Positions 49,877-60,793 are shown, counted from the stretch's first letter. The stretch is DNA of 64,000 bases from Mycobacterium sp. IS-3022 (GCF_001500065.1 NZ_LQIN01000001.1:558001-622000), one strand, 5' to 3'. Numbers and translations are program-made. The notes: a model not told the origin generated them from the letters alone.

Positions 49877-50797
49877 TCAGCGTATTTCGGTGACCTTCAC
49901 GCTGCCGCTTTTCGAGCGGGCTGTCACGACGGGGGCGCTCGGATCGGGGGTCTCCGGCACGGTCACCGTCTCGCCGTTCGGGAGTTCGGACTGGGCGCGC
50001 ACACGGTATGGCCCGGAGCCGGGCAGGCCTACCGTCACGTCGCCACCGGCGATCGCTTCGATAGTGCGCGGGGCCGCACGGAATTCCACCGAGATGCTGC
50101 CGGTTTCGGCTGTCGCCCTGAACTTTTCGGACACCGCGATCCTGGTGTCGGTGCTGATGTCACCGCGGCGCACCGCAACGTCGATCAGGCGGGCCGAGCC
50201 GCCGAGCGTCACGGCGCCGTCGTCGATATTCGCAGTCAGCTGATCGAGGTCGGTGTCCGTGGTGAGCGAGCCGGTCCGGCTGTCGACGGTCACGCTCAAA
50301 CCTCTTGCGGCATCGGGCGGTAGAACGACCGTGAGCTCACCGCTGCCGATGTACCACGGGAACCCGGAAGCGGCGTCGCCGAGAGTCACGCGGCTGCTGC
50401 CGTCATCGGTGACGACGGTCGGCTGCGAACCGTCCGCCCTTGTCACCATTCGCAGGTCGACACGGGGCTCGTTGGCGCTGTCATCGGTGGCGATCCGAAC
50501 GGCCACCGGGACGTCGCCGGTATCGATGGTCAGCCGCTGCATGTCGGCCGGCAGCGTCTGCGTGTGGGTGACGATGCGGCTGCCGGCGAGCCCGAAGGCG
50601 AGAACGCCGAGCACGGCCACCGTGGCGAGCGAAACCAATGCCGCGATGGCGACGAGCACGCCACGCATCGCGGTGCGTCGGCCGCCGGACACTAAGGGCG
50701 GCAGAGGAGCTGCAGTTGGGGGACCTGGCAGCTCCTCTGCCGGGCTCTGGGGCGGCAATCGGCAGCCATGTTGATGAGGATCACGGCTCCCTATCAT
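49877..50797 (-). CDS. DUF4097-type (beta-repeat, adhesin-like) membrane protein
   Basis: The 306-residue product has one transmembrane segment (VLVAIAALVSLATVAVLGVL) and an extracytoplasmic part of repeated short beta-strands (GLSVTVDSRTGSLTTDTDLD; LTANIDDGAVTLGGSARLID), the pattern of DUF4097 proteins. The first 50 residues are Pro-rich and cytoplasmic. Function unknown. The start is the ATG 50797, which overlaps the upstream DUF6197 gene. It lies in one operon with a two-component system, so it may be its regulated output or signal partner. Confidence 0.75.
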   Translation of the reverse strand: MIGSRDPHQHGCRLPPQSPAEELPGPPTAAPLPPLVSGGRRTAMRGVLVAIAALVSLATVAVLGVLAFGLAGSRIVTHTQTLPADMQRLTIDTGDVPVAVRIATDDSANEPRVDLRMVTRADGSQPTVVTDDGSSRVTLGDAASGFPWYIGSGELTVVLPPDAARGLSVTVDSRTGSLTTDTDLDQLTANIDDGAVTLGGSARLIDVAVRRGDISTDTRIAVSEKFRATAETGSISVEFRAAPRTIEAIAGGDVTVGLPGSGPYRVRAQSELPNGETVTVPETPDPSAPVVTARSKSGSVKVTEIR

Positions 50798-51248
50798 CGT
50801 GGGCATCGAGGTGCGCCGCAGCGCGCTTGAGCAACAGCACCGCGTCGGCCTTGGTGGTGTATGCGTCGTCGTTGTACGCCTGCAGGCTCGGCCACGCCGG
50901 TGCGGCGACGGAATTGGCCAGCCGCAGCAGCAGCCACTCCAGCCGCTCGACTTGGTCGAGTGCCATGTAGGGCTGCGCGCCGTTCCAGTAGCCGGCCGCC
51001 GCGCGCAGCGCCCCGCCCAGGCAGAATCTGCAAGGCGTCGCCGCGGCTTCGGTGTGCACCACGTAGCCACCCCCACCGACGTGCTCGGTGCGGACCCGGA
51101 CCCATTCGCCTGGGGAGCCGGTGACGGGGCGTACCTCAACGCCGTCGGCGTCGCGGCAGTAGGTGCCCTGAATCCATCCGTCGTCACCCTCGATGAGCGC
51201 CAATGCGTCCTCGAGCACCTGTCGGTCGGTCTTCGTCTTAGTCCTCAT
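50781..51248 (-). CDS. DUF6197-like hypothetical protein
   Basis: The 155-residue protein has the start MRTKTKTDRQVLEDALALIE, then DGWIQGTYCRDADG and CRFCLGGALRAAAGYW, which recall the DUF6197 family of actinobacteria and their phages. Cys are in CRFC. The C-terminus is helical. A ribosome-binding site AAGGGA lies upstream of the ATG. It ends within the next gene. Function unknown. Confidence 0.68.
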   Translation of the reverse strand: MRTKTKTDRQVLEDALALIEGDDGWIQGTYCRDADGVEVRPVTGSPGEWVRVRTEHVGGGGYVVHTEAAATPCRFCLGGALRAAAGYWNGAQPYMALDQVERLEWLLLRLANSVAAPAWPSLQAYNDDAYTTKADAVLLLKRAAAHLDAHDDREP

Positions 51249-51270
51249 GACGTGTGGTCCCTTCTTTCGA

Positions 51271-51915
51271 TTACGACTCGAGGTAGCGCAAAACGGCGAG
51301 GACACGGCGGTTTTCGGTGTCATCGGGCGCCAACCCCAATTTGGTGAAGATGGAGGCGATGTGTTTCTCGGCCGAACCGGTCGACATGTGCAGGGTCGAG
51401 GCGATCGCCGAGTTGGTCCGACCCTCGGCCATCAGCTGCAGTACGTCGCGTTCGCGGGGAGTGAGCTGATCAAGCGCGCTGCGGCGATGCGAACGCGCGA
51501 GGATCTGGGACACCACCTCGGGGTCGAGCAGGGTCCCGCCGCTGCCTACCACCGCGACCGCGTCCAGGAACGCCGGCACGTCGGCGACGCGGTCTTTGAG
51601 CAGGTAGCCGAAGCCTCGGGTGTCGGAGGTGATCAGGTCGGAGGCGTAGCGCTCTTCGACGTAGTGCGACAACACCAGCACGGGTGATTCGGGATTCTCG
51701 CTCCGCAGCAGGGCGGCGGCGCGGATTCCCTCGTCGGTGAACGTCGGTGGCATCCGCACGTCGACGATCACGAGGTCGGGTTTGGCCTCGTTGACCAGGC
51801 TCAGCAGGTTCGTCGCGTCGGTTACGCTCGCCACCACCTCGTGGCCGGCGTCGACGAGGAGGCGCTCAACTCCCGCGCGCAACAGGGCCGAGTCCTCGGC
51901 GATCACGATGCGCAT
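51271..51915 (-). CDS. NarL/LuxR-family response regulator
   Basis: The 214-residue protein has a receiver domain (MRIVIAEDSALLRAGVERLL, phospho-Asp in LVIVDVRMPP, Lys in RGFGYLLKDRVAD) and a LuxR HTH (LTPRERDVLQLMAEGRTNSA; STGSAEKHIASIFTKLGL). It is the partner of the sensor kinase with which it overlaps by 13 bp. It probably regulates nearby genes; a perfect palindrome between the kinase and the hydrolase gene is a candidate site. Confidence 0.92.
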   Translation of the reverse strand: MRIVIAEDSALLRAGVERLLVDAGHEVVASVTDATNLLSLVNEAKPDLVIVDVRMPPTFTDEGIRAAALLRSENPESPVLVLSHYVEERYASDLITSDTRGFGYLLKDRVADVPAFLDAVAVVGSGGTLLDPEVVSQILARSHRRSALDQLTPRERDVLQLMAEGRTNSAIASTLHMSTGSAEKHIASIFTKLGLAPDDTENRRVLAVLRYLES

Positions 51916-53207
51916 GGCAGCACCGCCGTGACTGTTGTGGGCCCGGTCGCCGGGCTGGACACCGTGAACGTCCCACGGGCGGCGCGCACCCGGTCGGCCA
52001 GACCGCGCAGGCCGGTGGCGTTCGCGCTGTCGCTGATCTGCGCGCCGCCGCGGCCGTCGTCGAACACCGAAACGTGCAGCTTGTTCTCGGTCTGGTCGAG
52101 TCGCACCGTCACAACTGCATGCGACGCCTGGGCGTGTTTTGCGACGTTGGTGAGCGCCTCGGTGACGACGAAGTAGGCGACGGATTCGGTCTCCGAAGGG
52201 ATGCGCCGAGGCAGGTCGATGTTCAGCGTCGTCGGGACGCCGATGTTCTGGGCGCGCTGGACCACCGAGGAGAGCGCGGCGTCCAGGCCACGGTCGGACA
52301 GGATCGTCGGCGCGATGCCGCGTACGACGTTACGCAGTTCCACCAGAGCGGTTTTCGCGTCGTCATGAGCCTCGGCCATCAGCGCCTTGGCGGCGGACGG
52401 GTCGGTGTCGAACTTTGTCTGGGCGAGGCCGATCGTCATCGCCAGCGACACCAGCCGCGGCTGCACACTGTCGTGCAGGTCGCGTTCGATCCGGTTGCGC
52501 TCGGTGTGCGCCGACGACACCGCGCCCAGCCGGGCGTCGGTCAGCGCGTCCACCTCGTGTTGCAGCACCGCGGTCGGCGACGGCGAGAGCAGCCAGCGGT
52601 CGATCTTGGCGTCGAGAATGGGCGCGTAGACAAGGACCACTGCCGCGGCTGCCAGCGCCACGGCGGCCAGCGGCCACGCCAGCGCGCGCGGGATCAAGGA
52701 CACTCCGATGTCGCCGCTGCGATTCACGGCGATAGAAGCGGCCGGAATCAGGACCCCGAACGCGAGCAGCACGAATGCGAGTCCACCGGCTGCCAGGTCG
52801 TAGACCATCCGCAGGAAATGGTGCGTGCAGCCCTTCCAGAACCGAGTGCAGTTCAAGTCCAGCCACAGCTGGTGGAGCCACCCTCGAAAGCCGTTGTAGT
52901 GGGAAATCTTGCGGGGCGGTACCGGGATGTCCATGCCGAAGACGGCTTCGCTACGAACCCGCTCGAGCCACTCGACGCCGCGCATCAGGTAGACGAATAC
53001 GACGGCCGCGAGCGCGGAACCGATCACCGAAGGGATTGACACGATCCCCACAACCGCGATCATGACGGGTACCCACAGCCAGACCACGGCGATCGCCGCG
53101 CCTGCGATCAGCGAAGCGGTGGGCACCAAGCCGATGTGTCGAACCGTCGCAGGCGTGCTCGGGTCAGCCCTGTTCGGCTTGACCTCGTGGTCCGTGACGG
53201 CAACCAT
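51903..53207 (-). CDS. NarL-type sensor histidine kinase (HisKA_3)
   Basis: The 434-residue kinase has an N-terminal membrane sensor with several hydrophobic segments (LIAGAAIAVVWLWVPVMIAV; GLAFVLLAFGVLIPAASIAV; PLAAVALAAAAVVLVYAPIL). It then has a HisKA_3 dimerisation part with the H in RIERDLHDSVQPRLVSLAMT and a HATPase domain (FVVTEALTNVAKHAQASHAV; FDDGRGGAQ; GLRGLADRVRAARG). The sensor part resembles the putative sensor domain PF13796. The start is placed at ATG 53207 (MVAVTDHEV). Signal unknown. Confidence 0.9.
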   Translation of the reverse strand: MVAVTDHEVKPNRADPSTPATVRHIGLVPTASLIAGAAIAVVWLWVPVMIAVVGIVSIPSVIGSALAAVVFVYLMRGVEWLERVRSEAVFGMDIPVPPRKISHYNGFRGWLHQLWLDLNCTRFWKGCTHHFLRMVYDLAAGGLAFVLLAFGVLIPAASIAVNRSGDIGVSLIPRALAWPLAAVALAAAAVVLVYAPILDAKIDRWLLSPSPTAVLQHEVDALTDARLGAVSSAHTERNRIERDLHDSVQPRLVSLAMTIGLAQTKFDTDPSAAKALMAEAHDDAKTALVELRNVVRGIAPTILSDRGLDAALSSVVQRAQNIGVPTTLNIDLPRRIPSETESVAYFVVTEALTNVAKHAQASHAVVTVRLDQTENKLHVSVFDDGRGGAQISDSANATGLRGLADRVRAARGTFTVSSPATGPTTVTAVLPCAS

Positions 53208-53264
53208 GATTTCAACGTACGGAACGCCGTGGCGGGACAACATGCCGTTTACCGGACCGTTTTG

Positions 53265-53280
53265 GGGGGGTTAACCCCCC
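53265..53280. promoter_or_regulatory. 16-bp perfect palindrome between divergent genes
   Basis: GGGGGGTTAACCCCCC is a perfect 16-bp palindrome in the intergenic region between the kinase start (53207) and the hydrolase start (53325). TATATC follows at once and could be a -10 element for the hydrolase. It is a good candidate operator for the LuxR-type regulator or another dimeric factor. Confidence 0.55.
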
Positions 53281-53324
53281 TATATCAGCCCGCTGCCCGA
53301 GCACACCCGTAGTACCGTCCCAGC

Positions 53325-54125
53325 GTGGTGAACTTGGCGTACGAGGACCGTGGCGACGGTGATCCGGTGCTGTTCATCGCCGGCCAGGGCGGTGTCGGAC
53401 GCACGTGGGACGTCCATCAGGTGCCGGCGTTCCGTGCGGTCGGTTACCGCGTCATCACGTTCGACAACAGGGGGGTCGGCGCCACGGCGGATGCCGACGG
53501 TTTCACAACGGCGACGATGGTGTCGGACACCGCCGAGTTGATCGAGAAGCTCGATGTCGCGCCCGTTCGAATCGTCGCCACCTCGATGGGGTCATACATC
53601 GCCCAGGAACTGATGCTGTCCCGGCCCGAGTTGGTGAGACAAGCAGCCCTGATGGCCACCCGCGGACGCCACGACCGCGCGCGCGAGTTCTTTCGAACAG
53701 CCGAACGGGATTTCGCCGACGCCGGCGTGCAACTACCAGCCGGCTATGAAGCGAAACTGCGCTTGCTGGAGAACTTTTCACCGAAGACCTTGAACGATGA
53801 CCGGGCCGTACAGGACTGGATCGACACGTTCACGATGTGGCCGTCGCAGTCGACGCCCGGAGTTCGCGCCCAATATGGCGTCGCGCCGGATAGCGATCGG
53901 CTGCGTGTTTACAAAGTGATCACCACGCCGGTACTGGTGCTCGGGTTCGCGGACGACCTCGTGATGCCCCCGCACCTCGGGGCCGAGGTGGCAGCTGCCC
54001 TCCCGAACGGGCGGTACCGCGAAATCGCCGACACCGGTCACCTCGGCTTCCTGGAACGGCCACAGGCGGTCAACTCGGCGATCCTCGACTTCTTCGCCTC
54101 CGGCACTGGTGATGGTCGGAGCTGA
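53325..54125 (+). CDS. Alpha/beta hydrolase
   Basis: The 266-residue product has the hydrolase fold: DPVLFIAGQGGVGRTWDVHQ, VRIVATSMGSYIAQELMLSR (nucleophile Ser, with Ala in place of the first Gly of GxSxG), FADDLVMPPHLGAEVA (Asp) and IADTGHLGFLERP (His). It hydrolyses an ester, lactone or similar bond. The start is GTG 53325. It is divergent from the two-component operon and may be under its control. It precedes the mmpS gene by about 440 bp, on the same strand. Confidence 0.88.
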   Translation: MVNLAYEDRGDGDPVLFIAGQGGVGRTWDVHQVPAFRAVGYRVITFDNRGVGATADADGFTTATMVSDTAELIEKLDVAPVRIVATSMGSYIAQELMLSRPELVRQAALMATRGRHDRAREFFRTAERDFADAGVQLPAGYEAKLRLLENFSPKTLNDDRAVQDWIDTFTMWPSQSTPGVRAQYGVAPDSDRLRVYKVITTPVLVLGFADDLVMPPHLGAEVAAALPNGRYREIADTGHLGFLERPQAVNSAILDFFASGTGDGRS

Positions 54126-54569
54126 ATAGTCACTCCCTGCAACCGATCACGAACACAGATTCGGTTCAATTCGAATAGCGCGGTTGGATCGTCACCGGAC
54201 CTTGATGATTCGTGTCTTCCATATGGAAATCACCGACGGTAGACTTCGCGGCCGCCCAAAGGCAAGTGTGTGACCTGAGTTGTCGGTAAGAGTGTGACTT
54301 CGATACCGTGCCTCGAACGCAGTGGGGTGCATTACGATCCCGTATCGCGTTGGGAACGGGAAAATTGTGGAGGCCAACGGCATGCTTTACTCGTCAAGAT
54401 CGGGTTTTGCTTCCCGAGGCGCTGCACGTTTGCGGTGACCCCGCACGGCTGGCCTCGGATGCTCACCGCATCCGAGGCGTTGCCGTCTGGCGTGTCGCGG
54501 CCGATGTGTAGTTGCATGTCGAGCGGCTGACATGACGACGGGCGTGGAAACGGACGGAAGGAATTCGCG
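54126..54569. promoter_or_regulatory. Intergenic region before mmpS with a 12-bp palindrome
   Basis: No convincing gene is seen in this 444-bp stretch, which is more AT-rich than the region to its left. It contains the perfect palindrome TTCCATATGGAA at 54217-54228, a possible operator. The last part carries AAGGAA at 54558-54563, which fits a ribosome-binding site for mmpS. Promoter location is not clear. Confidence 0.4.
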
Positions 54570-55001
54570 ATTTTCAGGATTCTGAGGCGGGTCTGGATTC
54601 CGCTGCTCATAGTTGTGGTGGTCGTCGCCGGCGGCTTCACCGTCTCGCGGCTGCGTACCGTCTTCGGGTCCGACATCCGGCCCTCCTACTCCGACACCGA
54701 AATCGTGCAACAAGAGGCCTACGACCCCAAGGAACTCGTGTACGAGGTGTTCGGACCGGGCGGCACCACGGCAAACATCAGCTACTTCGACGAGAACTCG
54801 GAGCCGGTATATGTCGAAGGAGCAAGTTTGCCGTGGTCGTCGACATTTGGCATAGACGCGGCCTCGGTCGTCGGCAATCTCATGGCGCAGGGCACCGGCA
54901 ACAGCATCGGCTGCCGCATCATCGTGGACGGTGAGGTCAAAGCGGAGAGGACCAGCCAGGGAGTGAACGCGTTTACCTTCTGTCTGCTGAAGGCCGCATG
55001 A
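54570..55001 (+). CDS. mmpS4: MmpS-family membrane protein, apparent ATT start
   Basis: The conserved MmpS N-terminus reads [20 protein letters not shown] and [14 protein letters not shown], with the membrane helix at about residues 9-25 and the exposed C-terminal domain after. There is no ATG, GTG or TTG between an in-frame stop at 54528-54530 and a GTG at 54615 inside the helix. An ATT at 54570 has AAGGAA six bases upstream and gives 143 residues, the usual MmpS length. The stop overlaps the mmpL ATG (ATGA). MmpS proteins are periplasmic partners of MmpL transporters. Confidence 0.82.
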   Translation: MFRILRRVWIPLLIVVVVVAGGFTVSRLRTVFGSDIRPSYSDTEIVQQEAYDPKELVYEVFGPGGTTANISYFDENSEPVYVEGASLPWSSTFGIDAASVVGNLMAQGTGNSIGCRIIVDGEVKAERTSQGVNAFTFCLLKAA

Positions 55002-57877
55002 CCGAGTATCAGGTGCAAGAGCGTCCGTCGCGCATCGCGCGGTGGATCTATCGGCTGGCTGTGCCCATCATCCTCGCGTGGGTGGCGATCGCCATTCTCG
55101 TGACTGTCGCCGTCCCCCCGCTGGAGCAGGTGGAGAAGGAACACGCCATCTCGCTGAGCCCCGTCGACGCGCCGTCGTTCAGGGCGATAGAGCGCATGGG
55201 CGACCTCTTCGGCGAAACCGAGTCCGGCAGCGTCGCGATGATCGTGCTGGAGGGCGAGCAGCCGCTCGGCGACGAGGCCCATGCCTACTACGACGAGCTG
55301 ATCCGCCAGCTCAAAGAAGATCGACAGCACGTGGAGCACGTGCAGGACTTTTGGGGGGATCCGCTCACCGCGGGCGCCGCACAAAGTGCCGACGCCAAGG
55401 CCACCTATGTCCAGTTGACTCTGACGGGCATCCCGGGTCAAGCCACGGCGAACGAATCCGTGGCAGCCGTCCGGGACATCGTGGAGCGGACGCCGGCGCC
55501 GCCGGGGGTCACGGCGCACGTCACCGGCCCCGCGGCGTTCGCTGCGGACCTGGGCCCCTCGGGTAACAGAACCGTCGTCTTGATCACCGTGTTGAGCCTC
55601 GCGGTGATCTTCACGATGTTGCTTCTCGTCTACCGGTCGGTTGTCACCGTCGTCGTGTCGTTGTTGATGGTCGGGCTTCAGCTGCAGGTGGCGCGAGGCT
55701 TCGTCGCCTTCCTCGGTGACCACGAGATTCTGAGTCTCACCACCTTCGCCGTCAATCTGCTGGTTTCACTCGGAATCGCGGCCGGCACCGACTACGGAAT
55801 CTTCTTCTTCGGGCGTTATCACGAGGCGCGTCAGTCCGGCGAAGATCGGTTGACGGCGTTCCACACGACCTACCGCAGCGTTGCCAAGGTGGTCTTGGCC
55901 TCCGGTTTGACCATCGCCGGAGCCGTTTTCTGTCTCAGTTTCACCCGGCTACCGTATTTCCAACCGCTGGGTGTGCCCTGTGCGATCGGCATGGTCGTGG
56001 CCGTCGTGGTGGCCTTGACGCTTGTCCCGGCGGTCATTGCTGTCGGTACTCGCTTCGGTCTGTTCGAACCGAAGCGGAAGGTGGTCGCTCGTCGGTGGCG
56101 GCGGATCGGTACGGCGATCGTCCGGTGGCCCGGCCCCATTCTTGTCGCGACGTGCGCGGCTGCTCTCGTGGGACTGCTGGCGCTTCCCGGGTACAAGCCC
56201 AGTTACAACGACGCGGACTATATTCCCGAAGACATTCCGGCGAGTTTGGGGCTTGCCGCCGCTGAACGGCATTTCCCCGGGTCCATGATGATGACGCCCG
56301 ATATTCTCATGATCGAGGCGGATCATGATATGCGAAACCCGGCAGATTTCCTTGTGCTGAATAAACTCGCCAAGGGCGTCCTCGAAGTTCCCGGTATCGC
56401 CAGAGTTCAGGCCCCCACTCGGCCCGCCGGAGAACCGCTTCAGCACACCACGATTCCGTTCATGATAAGCATGGGCCAAGCCAGCCAAGTGCAAATGTTG
56501 CCGTTTCAGAAAGCGCGCATGGACGACATGCTGAAACAGGCTGACGAAATGACCAAGACCATTGCGCTCATGAACCGCATGTATGCGTTGATGCAAGAAC
56601 TGACCGCCAGAACCCAAACGATGGTCGAAAAAACGCACGAGATGCAGGACATCACCAACGAACTGCGGGACCACATTGCGAATTTCGACGATTTCTTCCG
56701 GCCGATTCGGAATTACTTCTATTGGGAACCGCACTGTTTCAACATTCCGATCTGCTGGTCGTTGCGATCGGTATTCGATGTGATTGATGGTCTCGATAGG
56801 GTTACTGTCACGCTGGGCGGACTCGTCGACAATCTCGATCAACTAGTTGCATTGCTGCCGCAATTACTCGCCCAGTTCCCGACGATGATTTCGACCATGG
56901 AAAGCACGCGGACCATGATGCTGACGATGCACAGCACCATGTCCGGCACCTTCTCCCAGATGGAGGAGGCAAGCGAGAATGCCACCGCCATGGGCAAAGC
57001 CTTCGACGCGGCGAAGAACGACGACTCGTTCTACCTGCCGCCGGACATCTTCGAAAACGAGGACTTCAAAAGGATCATGGACATCTTCCTGTCGGAGGAC
57101 GGGAAGGCCGCGCGCATGCTCATCTCGCAACGCGGCGATCCTGCGACGCCCGAGGGCATCTCCCGGGTTGAACCAATACTGACGGCGGCCGAGGAGGCCC
57201 TCAAGGGGACGCCGCTGGAAAGCGCCGAGATCTACCTCACCGGAACCGCCGCCATGGCGAAAGACCTGGTGGTCGGCTCGACATACGACCTCTTGATCGC
57301 AGGGGTCGCGGCGCTCTGCCTCGTATTCATCATCATGCTGATAGTGACGCGAAGTTTCGTTGCCGCCCTCGTCATCGTGGGCACAGTGGCGCTTTCCCTG
57401 GGCACGGCGTTCGGGCTTTCTGTCCTCATTTGGCAGCACCTACTCGGAATGCAGATCCACTGGGTCGTGCTCGCGATGTCCGTGATCGTGCTCTTGGCGG
57501 TCGGTTCCGACTACAACCTTCTGCTGGTATCGCGGATGAAAGAGGAAATACACGCCGGACTCAACACCGGCATCATCAGGGCTATGGGCGGCACGGGCAG
57601 GGTCGTGACGGCCGCCGGTCTGGTGTTCGCATTCACCATGCTGACAATGCTCGCCAGCGACCTGCTCACGATCGGTCAAGTCGGATCCACCATCGGGCTG
57701 GGTCTGTTGTTCGACACGCTGGTCGTGCGTGCCTTCATGACGCCTTCGATCGCCGCTCTGCTGGGACGTTGGTTCTGGTGGCCGCAGCGGGTTCGCCCCC
57801 GCCCATCCAGTCAGATGTTGCGCCCGTTCGGTTCTCGCCCGCTGGTGCGGTCCCTCCTGTCGAACCAAGAGCGCTAG
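54998..57877 (+). CDS. mmpL4a: MmpL-family RND transporter, first copy
   Basis: The 959-residue product is a typical MmpL: TM1 at residues 15-36, a porter domain, then TM helices with the proton-relay motif [20 protein letters not shown] (about residue 257) and a second one [17 protein letters not shown] (about residue 834). Between TM7 and the C-terminal helices there is a long coiled-coil insert ([20 protein letters not shown]) and a Cys pair in [12 protein letters not shown]. It exports lipids to the envelope. It shares an ATGA with mmpS, and its homologue follows by 39 bp. The name is by locus resemblance. Confidence 0.93.
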   Translation: MTEYQVQERPSRIARWIYRLAVPIILAWVAIAILVTVAVPPLEQVEKEHAISLSPVDAPSFRAIERMGDLFGETESGSVAMIVLEGEQPLGDEAHAYYDELIRQLKEDRQHVEHVQDFWGDPLTAGAAQSADAKATYVQLTLTGIPGQATANESVAAVRDIVERTPAPPGVTAHVTGPAAFAADLGPSGNRTVVLITVLSLAVIFTMLLLVYRSVVTVVVSLLMVGLQLQVARGFVAFLGDHEILSLTTFAVNLLVSLGIAAGTDYGIFFFGRYHEARQSGEDRLTAFHTTYRSVAKVVLASGLTIAGAVFCLSFTRLPYFQPLGVPCAIGMVVAVVVALTLVPAVIAVGTRFGLFEPKRKVVARRWRRIGTAIVRWPGPILVATCAAALVGLLALPGYKPSYNDADYIPEDIPASLGLAAAERHFPGSMMMTPDILMIEADHDMRNPADFLVLNKLAKGVLEVPGIARVQAPTRPAGEPLQHTTIPFMISMGQASQVQMLPFQKARMDDMLKQADEMTKTIALMNRMYALMQELTARTQTMVEKTHEMQDITNELRDHIANFDDFFRPIRNYFYWEPHCFNIPICWSLRSVFDVIDGLDRVTVTLGGLVDNLDQLVALLPQLLAQFPTMISTMESTRTMMLTMHSTMSGTFSQMEEASENATAMGKAFDAAKNDDSFYLPPDIFENEDFKRIMDIFLSEDGKAARMLISQRGDPATPEGISRVEPILTAAEEALKGTPLESAEIYLTGTAAMAKDLVVGSTYDLLIAGVAALCLVFIIMLIVTRSFVAALVIVGTVALSLGTAFGLSVLIWQHLLGMQIHWVVLAMSVIVLLAVGSDYNLLLVSRMKEEIHAGLNTGIIRAMGGTGRVVTAAGLVFAFTMLTMLASDLLTIGQVGSTIGLGLLFDTLVVRAFMTPSIAALLGRWFWWPQRVRPRPSSQMLRPFGSRPLVRSLLSNQER

Positions 57878-57916
57878 GGACGTGGACGACCGTACCCGCG
57901 GCCGGCTGAAGGCCAC

Positions 57917-60793
57917 ATGAGCAACCATCAGCTGACCAACCGTCCGCCGTTCTTCGCGCGGGCGGTGCACATTCTCGCGTTGCCCATCATCATCGGATGG
58001 GTGGCGCTCGCTGCCGTCACGTTCTTTTTCGTTCCGTCCCTGGAGAAGGTCGGCCAGGAACGTTCTGTCTCGCAGGTTCCCCAAGACGCGCCCTCGTATC
58101 AGGCGATGAAGCACATGGGCGAGGTGTTCAAGGAATCCGACTCCGACAGCTTCGCGATGGTCGTGTTGGAGAGCCAGGAACCGCTCGGCCCGGACGCACG
58201 CGAGTACTACGACGAGTTGATTCGTCAGTTGCGGGCCGACGCGAAGCATGTGAACCACCTACAGGATTTCTGGGGCGATCCGCTTACCGCTCCGGGGGCG
58301 GAAAGCGCCGACGGAAAAGCGGTTTACGTCCAGGTGAATCTGGCCGGCGACCAGGGTGAGGCCTTGGCGAATGAGTCCGTGGAGGCCGTCCGAGACATCG
58401 TCGAGCGCTTGCCAACGCCTCCCGGGCTGAAAACCTATGTCACGGGGCCCGCGCCGTTGATGTCGGACATGGTGGAGGCCGGCGACAGCTCCATTCTGAA
58501 GATCACCATCGTGACGCTTCTCGTCATCTTCACGATGTTGCTGTTCGTATACCGCTCGGTCGTCACCGTGATCTTCGTGCTCCTCGCCGTGGGCGTCCAA
58601 GTCCAAGTTGCGCGAGGCATCGTCGCATTTTTGGGCGATCAAGGCATGCTCGGGCTATCGACTTTCTCAGTGAACCTGCTGGTTTCGCTCGGAATCGCGG
58701 CCGGTACCGACTACGCCATCTTCTTCTTCGGGCGGTATCACGAGGCGCGTCAGGTCGGTGAGGACCGGTTGACGGCCTTCTACACGACCTACCGCAGCGT
58801 CGCCAAGGTGGTACTGGCCTCTGGCATGACGATCGCCGGAGCCATCCTTTGTTTGAGCTTCGCCCGGCTGCCGTATTTCCAAACGCTCGGCGTTCCCTGC
58901 GCGATAGGCATGGCAGCCGTCGTCGCCGTGGCCGTCACCTTGATTCCAGCGGTCATTGTCGCTGGCGGCGCAGTCGGTATGTTCGAGCCCAAGCGCAAGC
59001 TCGCGGTGCGGCGCTGGCGGCGGATAGGTACGGCGATCGTTCGGTGGCCGGCGCCCATTCTCGCCACAACAATCGCGCTCTCGCTCGTCGGGTTACTGGC
59101 CTTGCCGGCGTATAAAACGAGCTTCAACGACCGCGCGTATCTGCCCCAGGACATTCCCGCCAATGTGGGCCATGCGGCCGCCGAGCGTCACTTCCCTCCG
59201 TCGCGGATGATGCCTGAAATTCTGATGATCGAATCCGACCACGATATGCGCACTCCGACGGACTTCCTGACGTTGCACAAATTGGCCAAAGCCATCTTTG
59301 CCGTTCCTGGAGTGTCCCGGGTGCAAGGCATCACCCGGCCCGAGGGAACCCCGATCGAACACACGTCGATCCCGTTCTTGTTGAGCCTACAAACCGCCGG
59401 GCAAATGCAGATGTTGCCGTTCCAGCAAGCCAGGATGGATGACATGCTGAAACAGGCCGACGACATGACGACGATGCTCGGCGTGATGGAGCGCATGTAC
59501 AGCATTACGAAACAGCTCAACGAGAACACCCATCAAATGACGCTCAAGACCCATGAGCTCGAACACTCCTTGAATGAAATACGAGACAGCATCGCGGATT
59601 TCGACGATTTCTGGAGGCCGCTCCGCAACTACTTATATTGGGAGCCGCATTGCTTCAACATCCCGATTTGCTGGGCTATCCGGTCCATATTCGATGGGTT
59701 GGACGGCACTGATCAAATCAGCGCCGTCATGCGTGAGCTCGTGACAGAGCTTGACGAAGTAGACAAGCTGATGCCGCAGATGCTGGCGCAGTTCCCGCAG
59801 ATGATCGAAACCTTGCAAACGATGCGCACCATGATCTTGACCATGCACAGCACCATGTCCGGGATCCTCACTCAGATGAAGGAGTCAAGCGAGAACGCCA
59901 CCGCCATGGGCCAAGCTTTTGACGCCGCGAGAAACGATGACTCGTTCTGGCTGCCTCCGGAGGTTTTCGAAAACGAAGACTTCAAGCGGGCCATGGAGTT
60001 GTTCTTTTCACCCGACGGTAAAGCGATGCGACTGTTCATTTCGCATCGAGGTGATCCCGGGACGCCCGAGGCGCTCGCTCGGGTAGACGCGATAAAAAGT
60101 GCGGCTGAGGAAGCGCTCAAGACCACGCCTTTGCAGAACGCGAAGATCTATCTCGCCGGAACGGCGGCGACATACAACGACATGGACGACGGCGCCACAT
60201 TCGATCTCTTGATCGCCGGTCTTGCCGCGCTGTGCCTGATTTTCATCATCATGCTGCTCATTACACGAAGTCTTGTTGCGGCGCTCGTGATCGTCGGCAC
60301 CGTCGCACTGTCGCTGGGTGCGTCTTTCGGCCTCTCAGTGCTGATCTGGCAGCACATTCTCGGCTTCGAATTGCACTGGCTCGTACTCGCGATGTCGGTC
60401 ATCATCCTTCTTGCGGTGGGATCTGACTACAACCTCCTGCTCGTTTCAAGAATGAAAGAGGAAATCGGAGCGGGGCTGAATACGGGCATCATCCGGGCGA
60501 TGGGAGGCACGGGCAAGGTCGTCACGGCGGCAGGCCTGGTGTTTGCGTTCACCATGCTGTCGATGGTCGTCAGCGACCTGCGCATCATCGGCCAGGTCGG
60601 CTCGACCATCGGGTTGGGTCTGTTGTTCGACACGTTGGTGGTCCGTGCGTTCATGACGCCTTCGATCGCCGCGCTGCTGGGACGCTGGTTCTGGTGGCCG
60701 CAGATTGTGCGCCCCCGTCCCGCCAGTACGATGCTCCGCCCGTACGGGCCCCGCCCGCTGGTGCGTTCCCTGCTGGGGGACCAGGAGCGGTAA
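57917..60793 (+). CDS. mmpL4b: MmpL-family RND transporter, second copy
   Basis: The 958-residue protein is a close paralogue of the first, keeping the same relay motifs ([37 protein letters not shown]), coiled-coil insert ([15 protein letters not shown]) and the Cys pair [12 protein letters not shown]. The C-terminus [18 protein letters not shown] matches [18 protein letters not shown] of the first. A paired mmpL4a/mmpL4b is needed for glycopeptidolipid export in other mycobacteria, both being required. The gene starts at ATG 57917, 39 bp after mmpL4a. Confidence 0.93.
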   Translation: MSNHQLTNRPPFFARAVHILALPIIIGWVALAAVTFFFVPSLEKVGQERSVSQVPQDAPSYQAMKHMGEVFKESDSDSFAMVVLESQEPLGPDAREYYDELIRQLRADAKHVNHLQDFWGDPLTAPGAESADGKAVYVQVNLAGDQGEALANESVEAVRDIVERLPTPPGLKTYVTGPAPLMSDMVEAGDSSILKITIVTLLVIFTMLLFVYRSVVTVIFVLLAVGVQVQVARGIVAFLGDQGMLGLSTFSVNLLVSLGIAAGTDYAIFFFGRYHEARQVGEDRLTAFYTTYRSVAKVVLASGMTIAGAILCLSFARLPYFQTLGVPCAIGMAAVVAVAVTLIPAVIVAGGAVGMFEPKRKLAVRRWRRIGTAIVRWPAPILATTIALSLVGLLALPAYKTSFNDRAYLPQDIPANVGHAAAERHFPPSRMMPEILMIESDHDMRTPTDFLTLHKLAKAIFAVPGVSRVQGITRPEGTPIEHTSIPFLLSLQTAGQMQMLPFQQARMDDMLKQADDMTTMLGVMERMYSITKQLNENTHQMTLKTHELEHSLNEIRDSIADFDDFWRPLRNYLYWEPHCFNIPICWAIRSIFDGLDGTDQISAVMRELVTELDEVDKLMPQMLAQFPQMIETLQTMRTMILTMHSTMSGILTQMKESSENATAMGQAFDAARNDDSFWLPPEVFENEDFKRAMELFFSPDGKAMRLFISHRGDPGTPEALARVDAIKSAAEEALKTTPLQNAKIYLAGTAATYNDMDDGATFDLLIAGLAALCLIFIIMLLITRSLVAALVIVGTVALSLGASFGLSVLIWQHILGFELHWLVLAMSVIILLAVGSDYNLLLVSRMKEEIGAGLNTGIIRAMGGTGKVVTAAGLVFAFTMLSMVVSDLRIIGQVGSTIGLGLLFDTLVVRAFMTPSIAALLGRWFWWPQIVRPRPASTMLRPYGPRPLVRSLLGDQER

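Noticed and set aside
54192..54383. 63-codon - strand frame before mmpS
   Set aside because: No ribosome-binding site or recognised domain, and it crosses the palindrome at 54217.
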